In this document: piece after piece, positions 1 through 7,367 of the stretch
Layout of the letters: every line of letters begins with the position of its first letter
How positions within the stretch are numbered: position 1 is the first letter of the stretch
From: Candidatus Bathyarchaeota archaeon
GTDB taxonomy: Archaea > Thermoproteota > Bathyarchaeia > Bathyarchaeales > Bathycorpusculaceae
DNA: 11,397 nucleotides
Assembly: GCA_030589055.1 (NCBI GenBank)
Contig: JAUUWK010000026.1
Location: 1-11,397 of the forward strand
Direction of reading: 5' to 3'
Position numbers and translations under genes: made by a program
Notes under the pieces: generated by a model
The model's database searches: none
What the model was told of the DNA's origin: nothing
The model's input: the letters and a program-made list of their open reading frames with translations, nothing else

Positions 1-135
1 ACTGAAGAGGGCAAAGAAGCAGAAACAATCGGTGAAGCCACAGCAGACTTCACAGGCGTGGCTATGCAAACAGTAGTCGGCGGAAAAAGAATAATCAGTA
101 GACCAGTGGGAGACCCAGTGCCAAGAATATGCTAG
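1..135 (+). CDS. C-terminal end of an unrecognised protein (5' end outside window)
   Basis: Reading frame 1 is open from the window edge to a TAG at 133-135 and encodes 44 residues. The stretch is mixed charged and hydrophobic and ends ...VGDPVPRIC. It contains no motif I can assign to a family. The uninterrupted frame, the coding-like composition and the position just before a convergent gene suggest the true C-terminus of a plus-strand gene. Function is unknown. Confidence 0.5.
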   Translation, partial: TEEGKEAETIGEATADFTGVAMQTVVGGKRIISRPVGDPVPRIC

Positions 136-227
136 CTTTTCAAGCGAATACCACTCAGGCGACCTACTATCCAATTCCCAATCAACTGTCTACTTACGCC
201 TGCTCTCTAGAAATGGTTGAGAGAATT

Positions 228-235
228 AAAAAAAA
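228..235 (-). terminator. T8 tract downstream of the DUF885 gene
   Basis: Eight consecutive A on the plus strand read as T8 on the minus strand, about 50 nt past the stop codon at 286-288. Archaeal RNA polymerase terminates at T-rich tracts, so this is a plausible terminator for the minus-strand peptidase gene. A 6-bp inverted repeat (CTCAAA 273-278 and TTTGAG 292-297) flanks the stop codon itself. The rest of 136-285 shows nothing else. Confidence 0.45.
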
Positions 236-285
236 TGGTGAGGGTTGGGGCTCATTTGCGCTTGAAGCCTCTCTCAAATGTTCGA

Positions 286-1923
286 TTAACCTTTGAGTTT
301 CGCTATTTTTTGGTTGAGCACCTCTCTTAGCAGTGAGATTGGTAAGTATCCGTTTGCTGTGATGGTGTCGTGGAAGATTTTCTCACTGTATTTTGCTCCC
401 ATTTTCTGTTTCACTTCTTCTCGCAACTGCAATATCAAGTGCTTGCCCAGTAGATATGAAAGGGCGTAGCTGGGTGTTTGTGTGTAACGGCGTACCTCTG
501 CGATGGCGCCTTCTCTTGACATTCCAACCTCTTTTAGCAACATGTCAACAGCTTCATCAAAGCTCATCTCGCCACATGACAATTTAACGTCTACGATAAT
601 CCTTACAGCACGCCAGATCACATCATTAATTTGTATCAGTTTAGATTCCAAGTCTGTTACGTATCCGTGTTCCATCATCATTTGCTCACAATAGTGCGCC
701 CAACCTTCAACGGTCTCTATTCCTTCAGCGAGCATGTGTATTAGAGAGCTTCTGTTTGATATTGCACCTTGCAGAAAATGTCCTGGGAAAGCTTCGTGAA
801 CCGCGGTGTTTCGAATGCTAGCGTAGTTTAAGTGGCTACCAAGGTTTGCGATGTCTTTGGGGCGGGTGACCACGTAAACACCTATCATCGGCTTGTCAAA
901 TCTCGACGGCATCATCATGGCTGCAAAGGGAATGAGCGGTGCCAAGAAACCTGGTGTTTCCTCAACTATCAATTTGTCTTCTTCGCAAACGGTTGCAATA
1001 TTGTTTTTGATGATGAATTGTTTTGCTTCTTCCATAGCCTTTCTTGTCGTGTTCAAGGCTTCTTCAAAGGTCTTAGGAGCGTTCTTTTCAATCGTTTTAA
1101 TGACTTCTTTGGCGCTTTTGTCTGGGTCGATTTGTGCTGCTATGCGCGTTCTTTCCTCTTTCAGCTCCTTAAGATATTTGGCACCAAGTTGGAGGATTTC
1201 TTCTGACGTCATTCCCAAGCCACGTAGTTGAATTAGTTTCTCAAATTTTTCTTTACCTAAAGCCCAGTTCTCAGTTGTCTTTGCCTTGAGCCTTTCCAGC
1301 CACTGCATATGCTCTTGAAACGGTTGCATCAAATCAGTCGCCGCTTTTACAAGCCTTCCGTGAAGCTCTTCAGGAATCTTGCCTTTTGTTGATGCAACAA
1401 TAAACTGGAATAGTCCGGGTATCTGCTTTGCTGACTCGAGGGCGACTTCAGTCCACAGCTTTACAGGCTTTGAATCTTCAAATCTCGACCGAAACTCTTC
1501 CAAAAACTTTGGAAGTTTTTCAAGCCTTGCAATAATGGCGTCGATTCGCTTTTCTAAGGGCGCATAGTCTCTAGTGATCATAGCAAAGAAGACACCGCCA
1601 ACTTCGCCGAAGGCGTCCGGATTCAATTCGTGCATGCGCCGTTCATAAAAATCGAACCTGCCCATTTCAAGAACGCGCTCTGTTACTTGCCAGTCTATCT
1701 TATTAGCGTCGTTCAAACCATCGTAGTCTACTGTTTCTTTCATGCGCCTAGCAGATTTTTCAAGCAGTTTCAAGTTTTCAAGCACATGTGCCGTGTCGCC
1801 TTTCGAAAGCAGATAATCATATGGGTCATGAAGACCTAAGTAACTAGCGAAGTGAGGGTTCTCCTTGAAGAATTTGTCGAACATCTCTTTCTTAAGTTCC
1901 TCGAATTTCTCGTCTGCATTCAA
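286..1923 (-). CDS. DUF885 family protein, putative zinc metallopeptidase
   Basis: Encodes a 545-residue soluble protein with no signal peptide or membrane segment. It carries the DUF885 (PF05960) hallmark HEAFPGH at residues 376-382, an HExxxxH-like zinc site, followed about 25 residues later by VEGWAHY (Glu406), the likely third metal ligand. This arrangement resembles gluzincin peptidases. Length is normal for the family. The middle third (about 200-310) is charged and probably helical. The start is TTG at 1923-1921, preceded by GGTGA (1934-1930) six bases upstream. No better in-frame start lies between it and the promoter. Substrates of DUF885 proteins are mostly unknown, so the peptidase role rests on family and motif. 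It is transcribed away from the small zinc-ribbon gene and looks monocistronic. Confidence 0.88.
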   Translation of the reverse strand: MNADEKFEELKKEMFDKFFKENPHFASYLGLHDPYDYLLSKGDTAHVLENLKLLEKSARRMKETVDYDGLNDANKIDWQVTERVLEMGRFDFYERRMHELNPDAFGEVGGVFFAMITRDYAPLEKRIDAIIARLEKLPKFLEEFRSRFEDSKPVKLWTEVALESAKQIPGLFQFIVASTKGKIPEELHGRLVKAATDLMQPFQEHMQWLERLKAKTTENWALGKEKFEKLIQLRGLGMTSEEILQLGAKYLKELKEERTRIAAQIDPDKSAKEVIKTIEKNAPKTFEEALNTTRKAMEEAKQFIIKNNIATVCEEDKLIVEETPGFLAPLIPFAAMMMPSRFDKPMIGVYVVTRPKDIANLGSHLNYASIRNTAVHEAFPGHFLQGAISNRSSLIHMLAEGIETVEGWAHYCEQMMMEHGYVTDLESKLIQINDVIWRAVRIIVDVKLSCGEMSFDEAVDMLLKEVGMSREGAIAEVRRYTQTPSYALSYLLGKHLILQLREEVKQKMGAKYSEKIFHDTITANGYLPISLLREVLNQKIAKLKG

Positions 1924-1978
1924 GTTTTTTCACCTTTGCCCCAATAAGAGACCTTTCAGTAATTAAGCTTTGATTTTT

Positions 1979-1985
1979 TTTTATA
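1979..1985 (-). promoter_or_regulatory. TATA box of the DUF885 gene
   Basis: The minus strand reads TTCTATAAAAAAAAATC here, a good archaeal TATA box. Transcription would start about 25 nt further on, near 1955, leaving a leader of roughly 30 nt that contains the GGTGA ribosome site at 1934-1930. Confidence 0.5.
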
Positions 1986-2015
1986 GAATTCACGTGCATA
2001 TTTTGGAGGGGCAAG

Positions 2016-2023
2016 TTTATAAG
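2016..2023 (+). promoter_or_regulatory. TATA box of the small zinc-ribbon gene
   Basis: TTTATAAG at 2016-2023 fits an archaeal TATA box. The expected start site near 2045-2050 would give a ~50 nt leader carrying AAGGAGATGA, with GGAG at 2081-2084, before the ATG at 2097. It is divergent from the DUF885 promoter about 35 bp away. Confidence 0.5.
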
Positions 2024-2096
2024 AGACTTCTAAGGGATAGCTTCGTTGTGCAAGAAGCAGTTTTTGCGCATAAAATGTAAGGAGATGAAGTAGTGA

Positions 2097-2237
2097 ATGT
2101 CTGACAGAGAGATGCATAAGGCAGTCTGTGCTGATTGTGGACAGGAATGCGAAGTTCCATTCAAACCTGACCCAAGTAGACCTGTTTACTGCCGAGAATG
2201 CTGGCAAAAAAGAAGACCCCCAAGAAGAAGATTTTAG
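2097..2237 (+). CDS. Small zinc-ribbon protein, CxxC-x17-CxxC type
   Basis: A 46-residue protein (ATG 2097, TAG 2235-2237) with two Cys pairs: CADC at residues 11-14 and CREC at 32-35, separated by exactly 17 residues. Between them lies a VPFKP...RPVYC segment. This matches the short CxxC-x17-CxxC zinc-ribbon domain (TIGR04272-type) found in archaea and candidate-phylum bacteria. The tail is strongly basic (KRRPPRRRF), which suggests nucleic-acid or ribosome binding. That role is an inference, as no function is established that I know of. A strong GGAG site sits 12 nt upstream of the ATG and a TATA box lies further up, so it should be expressed on its own. Antisense open frames over the same bases lack family features. 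Confidence 0.75.
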   Translation: MSDREMHKAVCADCGQECEVPFKPDPSRPVYCRECWQKRRPPRRRF

Positions 2238-2289
2238 TTCAAACTAACATCTTTTACAATAAAAGCCACTTTTCCGTGTTTTTTCTTAT

Positions 2290-2339
2290 CCTAGTGGAAA
2301 CGCGTTGAACAGTGCTGATTTGGTTTTAGCCAAACTAGG
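2290..2339. other. Nested inverted repeats between the zinc-ribbon gene and hypD
   Basis: CCTAGT (2290-2295) pairs with ACTAGG (2334-2339). Inside lies TTGG (2320-2323) pairing with CCAA (2330-2333) around a six-base loop. The gap 2238-2414 has no convincing gene. It holds this structure, a T-rich run near 2276-2286 that could end the plus-strand zinc-ribbon transcript, and an orphan AAGGAG (2373-2378). The two transcripts converge here, so a bidirectional terminator is plausible. Confidence 0.3.
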
Positions 2340-2414
2340 TGTCTTATGACTACCTACCGATTAAGCGTTAAGAAGGAGATGGTTTATATGCAATGGCGAA
2401 CGTCAAATTGAAAT

Positions 2415-3503
2415 CTAGGAAACAGTTTTATCAGCTTTCGCCCATATTTGGCATGTTCCTTCGCTGCTTACCATGCACGGACCTACAGGCTTTTGTGGAG
2501 TGCATGCCTTCATGAATAATGGACATTCTATTGGCTTAACCTTCCCAATTATTACAAGATGACATTTGCAGCCCGGTTGAATGTCCACGGCACCGTAAAC
2601 TTTTGGATTATACCTTAAACGTGCATCAAAGCCTTCATAATCCTCGCGAAGCTCAAAAGCTGAAGACGGAATTACACCGAGTCCACGCCAGTTGCCATCC
2701 ACCACTTCAAAAACTTCCCTCATCAATTCCTGCGCTTTAACATTACCTTCTGGACGAACAGCCCGCACATACTCATTCTCCAAGCGTGGTTTACCTTCAC
2801 TTAATTGTTTCAAAATCATGTAAACGCCGAACAAAACGTCTAACGGTTCAAAACCAGCAACAACAGTTGGCATGCCATAAACCTCTGGAAAAACCTCGTA
2901 AGGCTTAACCCCAATAATAGTGCTAACATGACCAGGCGCAATAAAACCGTTCAAGCTCAAATCTTTCATCTCCACCAAGAGCTTCATAGCCGGAGGAATA
3001 ACACGATGACAAACCAGAAAACTAAGGTTCTCAGGCGGCTTCTTCACAACCTCAACCGCTGTAGAAGGCGCTGTCGTTTCAAAACCCACGGCGAAAAAAA
3101 CAAAATCCTTTTCCTTTTCCTTTTCAGCCATCTTAACCGCATCACCCACTCCATAAACTACACGGACATCAGCGCCTTCAGCCTTAGCATCTAAAAGAGA
3201 CATTTTAGAACCTGGAACACGTAGAACATCGCCAAAACACGTGACAACCAAGCCTTTCAACGCCAACTGTATAGACTCATCAAACTCTGAAGCAGGAACA
3301 ATGCAAACCGGACATCCCGGCCCAGCTATAACCTCCACATTTGAAGGGAGAAGACTGCGCAAGCCAAAATGAGTAATAGTCCACTCGTGCGTACCACAAA
3401 CATGACAAATCTTAATCGCGCCTACGTTTGACGCAAGTTTACGTATTTTCTCAAAGACCCGTTTCGCTAGAGTCGCATCTCTAAACCTTAAACTTTCAAC
3501 CAT
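2415..3503 (-). CDS. hypD: HypD, [NiFe]-hydrogenase maturation Fe-S scaffold
   Basis: HypD forms a complex with HypC on which the Fe(CN)2CO unit of the [NiFe] active site is assembled. The 362-residue product has the family landmarks: CHVCGTHEW (Cys33, Cys36, His39), AGPGCPVC (Cys64, Cys67) and a cysteine-rich C-terminus from about 311 (GCKCH, then four more Cys) that holds the 4Fe-4S cluster. Length fits the family (about 360-370). The frame is open for 23 more codons upstream, but these overlap hypC. The ATG at 3503 starts the conserved protein, lies 4 nt past the hypC stop, and has GAGG nine bases before it. It is the last gene of the hypF-hypC-hypD operon, translationally coupled to hypC. 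All key residues are present and it appears functional. Confidence 0.95.
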   Translation of the reverse strand: MVESLRFRDATLAKRVFEKIRKLASNVGAIKICHVCGTHEWTITHFGLRSLLPSNVEVIAGPGCPVCIVPASEFDESIQLALKGLVVTCFGDVLRVPGSKMSLLDAKAEGADVRVVYGVGDAVKMAEKEKEKDFVFFAVGFETTAPSTAVEVVKKPPENLSFLVCHRVIPPAMKLLVEMKDLSLNGFIAPGHVSTIIGVKPYEVFPEVYGMPTVVAGFEPLDVLFGVYMILKQLSEGKPRLENEYVRAVRPEGNVKAQELMREVFEVVDGNWRGLGVIPSSAFELREDYEGFDARLRYNPKVYGAVDIQPGCKCHLVIIGKVKPIECPLFMKACTPQKPVGPCMVSSEGTCQIWAKADKTVS

Positions 3504-3507
3504 TAAT

Positions 3508-3732
3508 TTATGCCTCTGCCGCATCAAGAATTTCATTCCACAAACGCAAAGTTTCCAGAGCTTCTTCTTCACTTAAAACCTGAATCGCATAACCCGCATG
3601 AACCAAAACATAATCCCCCATCTTGGCATCCACAAGCATTACATTCACCTCTCTTAAAACACCCTCACCAAAATCCACTCTGGCACCATCACCCTTAACC
3701 TCTACAACCTTCGCCGGAATCGCTAAACACAT
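3508..3732 (-). CDS. hypC: HypC, hydrogenase maturation chaperone
   Basis: A 74-residue HypC/HupF-family OB-fold chaperone that binds HypD and delivers the iron centre to the hydrogenase large-subunit precursor. It starts MCLAIPAKV. Cys2, exposed after Met removal, is the essential iron ligand, and GDYVLVHAGYAI includes the conserved His45. The frame extends upstream into the end of hypF, but the start must be the ATG at 3732 because Cys2 has to be N-terminal. AGGTG lies about 8 nt before it. It sits 52 nt after hypF and 4 nt before hypD. Nothing is missing. Confidence 0.95.
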   Translation of the reverse strand: MCLAIPAKVVEVKGDGARVDFGEGVLREVNVMLVDAKMGDYVLVHAGYAIQVLSEEEALETLRLWNEILDAAEA

Positions 3733-3784
3733 AGCCATCACACCTACGTGAACAGCCACACAGATAAATCCGTTATGCTCAAAA

Positions 3785-6067
3785 CTACGAAAAACCAGCC
3801 ACAACAGCTTGCCCAAAAGACAAGCCACCATCGCCCGGCGGAATAGCCTCATGAACCAGAAACTCTAAACCAGAAACCTCTACAACCTTCCGCATAACCG
3901 AAGCCAAAATTTTATTACATGCAACCCCACCTGAAAAACCCACCGTCTTAACATTGTTTTCTAACGCTTTCTCAATTGCTAACATGGCTAAGCCCCTAGC
4001 CAAGTAAGCATGAACAGAATATGCCAAATCAGCCTTAGAATATCCTCTTCTGTTCTCAAACACTTCCAAAAGCAACTGAGTAGTATCCAAAACGCCACCA
4101 TTTATCACAGGTTTAAGCTTTAACACATCTCTACCTTTAATTGCCGCGGACTCCAACTTCATCGCTGGCTCACCCTCATAAGTACGCTCATAACACACAC
4201 CTAAAACAGCTGCCACCGCATCCAAAACCCTCCCGCAACTGGTCGTTTCAATTATCTTGCTTCTCTTCTCAAGCTGATGAAGAATTATCTCAATTTCTTT
4301 CTCGCCGTAAGGAAAGTGCTGTTGATTTTGCAGAAGCCAGCTTTGCACATCCGCTTTTCTATGTAGGATTCCCGTAGCAATTCTCAATGGATAACGTGTC
4401 GCTAAATCTCCTCCAACTAATGGCTGCTTTTGAAGATGAGCTAAACGTTCAAAATCAGGAAACTTCCAGGTGCAGAATAAAATTTCACCGCCCCAAGCCT
4501 CGCCATCCAAGCCGTATCCATATCCATCGCAACAAACACCAATAATCTCTTTTACACCATGTTCAACCATCAAAGCAGCAATATGTGCATAATGGTGCTG
4601 GATTTGAATTAGCTGCCAACCATTCTCCTCAGCAAGATCCTGAGCAAGCTTCGTAGTCGTAAACTTCGGATGAAGGTCACACGCAACCGTTTCAACCTTA
4701 CTGTTTGTTAGACGAATCAAGTGTTCACTTGCGTTTTTCAGAAAATCTCGTGTTTCAATGTTTTCGACATCGCCAATGTGCTGAGAAATGAAAACTTTGT
4801 TCCCTAACAAAACACATGCAGTATTGTTCAGTTCTCCACCTAAACCAAGTGTGCAACGTTTACCCTTCTCTTTCAATATTATGGGGGCTGGCGCATAACC
4901 TCTCGAGCGTCTTAGAAAAGCTTGGTGGTTATCATGCGAGCGGATGACTGAGTCGTCGCATCTATGGTCAATTTGCCTGTTATGAAACAAGAAGTAATCT
5001 ACAGTGCTGCCTAGTTTTCTTAAGGCTTCATCGTTGTCCTTTATTATCGGCTGGTTCGGAGGATTCGCACTAGTCATCACAAAAGCAGGATCATCTACCT
5101 TGTCAAAAAGCATGTGATGCAAACCAGTGTAAGGAAGCATAACACCTATGTTGTGTAAGCCAGGAGCAATCAAATCCGAAAGAAAATAGTTATTGCTTTT
5201 ATTCAAAAGCACTATCGGACGAGCATAAGAGGTTAAAAGCTCAGCCTCTTCCTTACTAACCTCTGCAAAGGATTTCATGGATTCAAAGCTTCTAGCCATG
5301 ATTGCAAGGGGCTTCTGTCTTCTATGCTTAACCTCTCTAAGCCTGACTAAAGGCTCATCCTCAGTCGTTGCAGTGGCAATGTGGAAACCGCCGTATCCTT
5401 TTACAGCTACAATCAAGCCTTCTGAAAGAAGTCTTCCAGCCTCTTGGATAGGGTTTTTGTGCCTTATCAGTTCACCTTTTTTGGTTGTCAAGCACGCCTT
5501 TGGACCGCATTTTGCGCATGCAACTGTTTGCGCGTGAAAACGTCTATTAAAAGGGTTTTTGTATTCGCTTTTGCAGAAACTACACATTGGAAACTCTTGC
5601 ATGGTTGTGTTTTTTCTGTCATACGGAAGTCTTTCGATGATCGTGTATCTTGGGCCACAATTTGTGCAAGTTATGAAGAAATACTCGTATCTTGGATCTT
5701 CTAAGCGTCTAAGCTCCTTCAAACATTCGCCACAGATGGCTATGTCCGGCGGGATAGCAGAGCCCGAAAGCTCAGCTTCCTCAGAGCTCTCTAAAATTGC
5801 AAAAGACTTATACTTCTTTTTACCTTCTAAAGACCATGTGATTGTTTCATAAATCTCAGCTAAAGGAGGTTTCTTCTCCTTTAAATCCTTCAAAAACTTT
5901 TCGATGTTTTCTCCTTTACCTTCTAATAATACTTCTACTCCTGCGTCCCCCATGTTTCTGACATAACCATTTAAACCGTTTTTCACGGCGATTCGATAGA
6001 TGAATGGACGGAAGCCTACACCTTGAACTATGCCGGTGACTCTGATTTTTACGCTCATCAATGTCAT
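3785..6067 (-). CDS. hypF: HypF carbamoyltransferase
   Basis: HypF uses carbamoyl phosphate and ATP to carbamoylate the C-terminal Cys of HypE, the first step to the CN ligands of [NiFe] hydrogenases. The 760 residues show all domains in order: acylphosphatase (about 6-90, GFRPF with Arg20 and Asn38); two zinc fingers with four CxxC pairs (112/115, 134/137, 162/165, 184/187) at the classical 18-24-18 spacing; a YrdC-like domain (about 205-390, KHRRQKPLAIM, SANPPNQP); and a Kae1-like domain (about 405-760) with HHYAH (491-495), FSGGVACN (711-718) and PPGDGGLSFGQ near the end. The chosen ATG (6067) overlaps the TGA of the hycI remnant as ATGA, the sign of ancestral translational coupling. ATG 6058 is an alternative with better spacing from GGAG. 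A partial second copy lies at 10938-11397. Confidence 0.95.
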   Translation of the reverse strand: MTLMSVKIRVTGIVQGVGFRPFIYRIAVKNGLNGYVRNMGDAGVEVLLEGKGENIEKFLKDLKEKKPPLAEIYETITWSLEGKKKYKSFAILESSEEAELSGSAIPPDIAICGECLKELRRLEDPRYEYFFITCTNCGPRYTIIERLPYDRKNTTMQEFPMCSFCKSEYKNPFNRRFHAQTVACAKCGPKACLTTKKGELIRHKNPIQEAGRLLSEGLIVAVKGYGGFHIATATTEDEPLVRLREVKHRRQKPLAIMARSFESMKSFAEVSKEEAELLTSYARPIVLLNKSNNYFLSDLIAPGLHNIGVMLPYTGLHHMLFDKVDDPAFVMTSANPPNQPIIKDNDEALRKLGSTVDYFLFHNRQIDHRCDDSVIRSHDNHQAFLRRSRGYAPAPIILKEKGKRCTLGLGGELNNTACVLLGNKVFISQHIGDVENIETRDFLKNASEHLIRLTNSKVETVACDLHPKFTTTKLAQDLAEENGWQLIQIQHHYAHIAALMVEHGVKEIIGVCCDGYGYGLDGEAWGGEILFCTWKFPDFERLAHLQKQPLVGGDLATRYPLRIATGILHRKADVQSWLLQNQQHFPYGEKEIEIILHQLEKRSKIIETTSCGRVLDAVAAVLGVCYERTYEGEPAMKLESAAIKGRDVLKLKPVINGGVLDTTQLLLEVFENRRGYSKADLAYSVHAYLARGLAMLAIEKALENNVKTVGFSGGVACNKILASVMRKVVEVSGLEFLVHEAIPPGDGGLSFGQAVVAGFS
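3877..4313 (-). repeat. hypF segment duplicated at 10961-11397
   Basis: This 437-bp part of hypF (codons about 586-731) aligns without any gap to 10961-11397, at a constant offset of 7084 bp and in the same orientation. The right end of the match is set by the window edge. The left end, at codon 730/731, is a real breakpoint. Confidence 0.9.
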
Positions 6068-6314
6068 CTCTCCATTTCTTTGTTAAGTAATACGACTGAG
6101 TTAGTAGAGTTTTCGAGTGCTCTGGAAGTTTTGCAATGTTTCCTGCCTTTTTGTCAAGTTCAGGTGCCATTTTCTCTCCGAATTCTGTCGTTTTCGGTTG
6201 GAGACCTAAGAGCAGGACTTTTGTATTTATGCTTTTTTGAAGGATTTCAGGCGAAACGTAAAGTGATACAGCGTGAGAAAACAGGATTGTAATTCTGGGT
6301 ATCTGAACCTTCAT
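6064..6314 (-). pseudogene. HycI-type hydrogenase maturation protease remnant, truncated and frameshifted
   Basis: From ATG 6314 the frame encodes FSHAVSL, then VLLLGLQPKTTEFGEKMAPEL. This matches the C-terminal half of [NiFe]-hydrogenase maturation endopeptidases (S/THxxPL, then GIQPKxxEFGExLSxEV). The N-terminal half with the GxGNxLRxDD motif and metal ligands is absent: stops occur a few codons upstream and no protease-like sequence appears up to 6440. After about residue 60 the frame runs on into hypF. In another frame the sequence reads ...LENSTNSVVLLNKEMER and stops at TGA 6066-6064, forming ATGA with the hypF start. That is most simply explained by an indel between about 6130 and 6150. 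The product cannot be an active protease. The family assignment rests on motif recognition only. Confidence 0.65.
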
Positions 6315-6370
6315 TTTAACTCATAGCTTTCCGAAGTATTACAGTTTCTGATCTGATTATGATTTAGTGC

Positions 6371-6380
6371 TAAAATAAAA
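6371..6380 (-). promoter_or_regulatory. Possible TATA box for the hyp operon
   Basis: The minus strand reads CTTTTATTTTAGC, an AT-rich box about 60 nt before the hycI remnant start and the best candidate in the 6315-6440 gap for driving hycI'-hypF-hypC-hypD. It is a weak match and could be chance. Confidence 0.25.
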
Positions 6381-6440
6381 GTCTCTTAGAGTTGTAAGCG
6401 TTATCTACTAATGAAAACCATCAAAGAAAGATGATAGTTG

Positions 6441-6584
6441 ATGAATGCCACTAGAGGGTATCCTTTAGGAAACTATACCGTTGAAGCAACCTACGAATCT
6501 TACTCAGGCTACACAACAGTGAACATGACAGGAAAGCTTGAAATGCTAGAATATCTCAAAAATACAGTTTATAGGAATCTTTGA
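6441..6584 (+). pseudogene. Fragment of a secreted/surface protein with an Ig-like repeat
   Basis: The frame from ATG 6441 to TGA 6582-6584 gives 47 residues including YPLGNYTVEATYESYSGY and TTVNMTGK. This style (GNYTVxAxYxxYS...VNMT) is typical of the C-terminal beta-sandwich repeats of archaeal extracellular proteins, usually followed by a membrane anchor. Here there is no signal peptide, no anchor and no ribosome site. The same frame upstream carries two consecutive stops (TGA 6432, TAG 6435) after a short MKTIKER start at 6411. I read it as the remnant of a larger surface-protein gene. Confidence 0.4.
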
Positions 6585-6615
6585 ATTCATCTCTGTTGAG
6601 CCCTGAGTACGCAAA

Positions 6616-7098
6616 CTATCCTTGAAATAGGTTGTGCCATTCCTTTTGTTTGGTGAGGTTGGCGAGGGCTTCAGCGTAGATTTTCACCCTTAAGGATTCA
6701 GCATCTCCGTGTGCCAGGTCTTTCACGTGCTTTTGTCCGACGATTTTGAGCTGTTTAACCATTGCTACTGCTAGTTTCTCGAAGTTTCTCGATGAAACTT
6801 CCGAAACGTGATGGTATAGTTGGAAGACGGTAAACATTCCCCTTAGATGTTCTATTTGCATCCGTATATAATATCTCTTAACGTCTTGTGGCATGTGGTC
6901 GGGGTCGATGATGAATAAGAACGCTAAGGGAGTGTAATATTTTTGTAGGATGCCATGTCGTTCAGGCTCAACTTTCTCTATGGTTATAAGTCCTGCTTCC
7001 ATGAGCAGGTGTAGGTGATAGCCTACGGCGGCCCTTGTTACACCCAGCTGTTGAGAGAGTTGAGTTTCTGTCATTGGGTATTTGCTTAATAAACGCAA
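6616..7098 (-). CDS. ArsR-family winged-helix transcriptional regulator, 5' end uncertain
   Basis: The product from TTG 7098 is 160 residues. It has a winged helix-turn-helix (about 9-57: MTETQLSQQLGVTRAAVGYH recognition region, LMEAGLI, then the wing) and a C-terminal helical region (about 70-160) that may bind a ligand or dimerise. The conserved first helix lies upstream in the same frame: codons from about 7167 encode QIVDDAESIRLLADFTRTEI, as expected for this family. The frame is open back to TAA 7239-7237 but contains no ATG, GTG or TTG before 7098. Either an unusual start is used, or an indel has separated the N-terminus from the ATG at 7211, which is out of frame. The gene is divergent from the nuoL fragment, with repeated GTTATA boxes between them. 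Its target is unknown; self-regulation is a reasonable guess. Confidence 0.75.
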   Translation of the reverse strand: MRLLSKYPMTETQLSQQLGVTRAAVGYHLHLLMEAGLITIEKVEPERHGILQKYYTPLAFLFIIDPDHMPQDVKRYYIRMQIEHLRGMFTVFQLYHHVSEVSSRNFEKLAVAMVKQLKIVGQKHVKDLAHGDAESLRVKIYAEALANLTKQKEWHNLFQG

Positions 7099-7227
7099 TA
7101 TTTCCGTCCTTGTAAAGTCCGCGAGTAGGCGTATACTTTCTGCGTCATCTACAATTTGAATAGCTTTCTTAGTCTTGGACGTGTTTGATGCTCCTCCACT
7201 ATGGTTTGCATTTGGAAATATCTGGTT

Positions 7228-7308
7228 GTTATAGTTTTAGTTATAAGTATTAATCATGTTATAAGTCATTAAAACGGTGTTGCCACTTAAATAGTTATAA
7301 ATCATTAT
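7228..7308. repeat. GTTATA direct repeats in the divergent promoter region (candidate operator / TATA boxes)
   Basis: Three copies of a 15-mer close to GTTATAARTCATTAA start at 7240, 7258 and 7294, and a shorter GTTATAG copy starts at 7228. Start-to-start distances among the three are 18 and 36 bp. They lie between the minus-strand ArsR-like regulator and the plus-strand nuoL remnant, where operators are expected. The TTATAA core could also act as a TATA box on either strand: near 7241-7246 for the regulator and 7295-7300 for the nuoL side. Binding by the adjacent regulator is an inference. Confidence 0.5.
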
Positions 7309-7367
7309 AGGAACGTAATAACGTCAACATTATGTAAACAGTTAGAATTGGATGGGGGGCTTTTACA

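Noticed and set aside
1956..2207. Minus-strand 83-codon frame opposite the zinc-ribbon gene
   Set aside because: No family features; it overlaps the TATA box, ribosome site and conserved Cys pairs of the plus-strand small gene, which explains the DNA better.
2379..2520. AAGGAG followed by ATG codons at 2379/2394 on the plus strand
   Set aside because: The frames are only 10 and about 41 codons, and the longer one runs antisense into the hypD 3' end without any feature.
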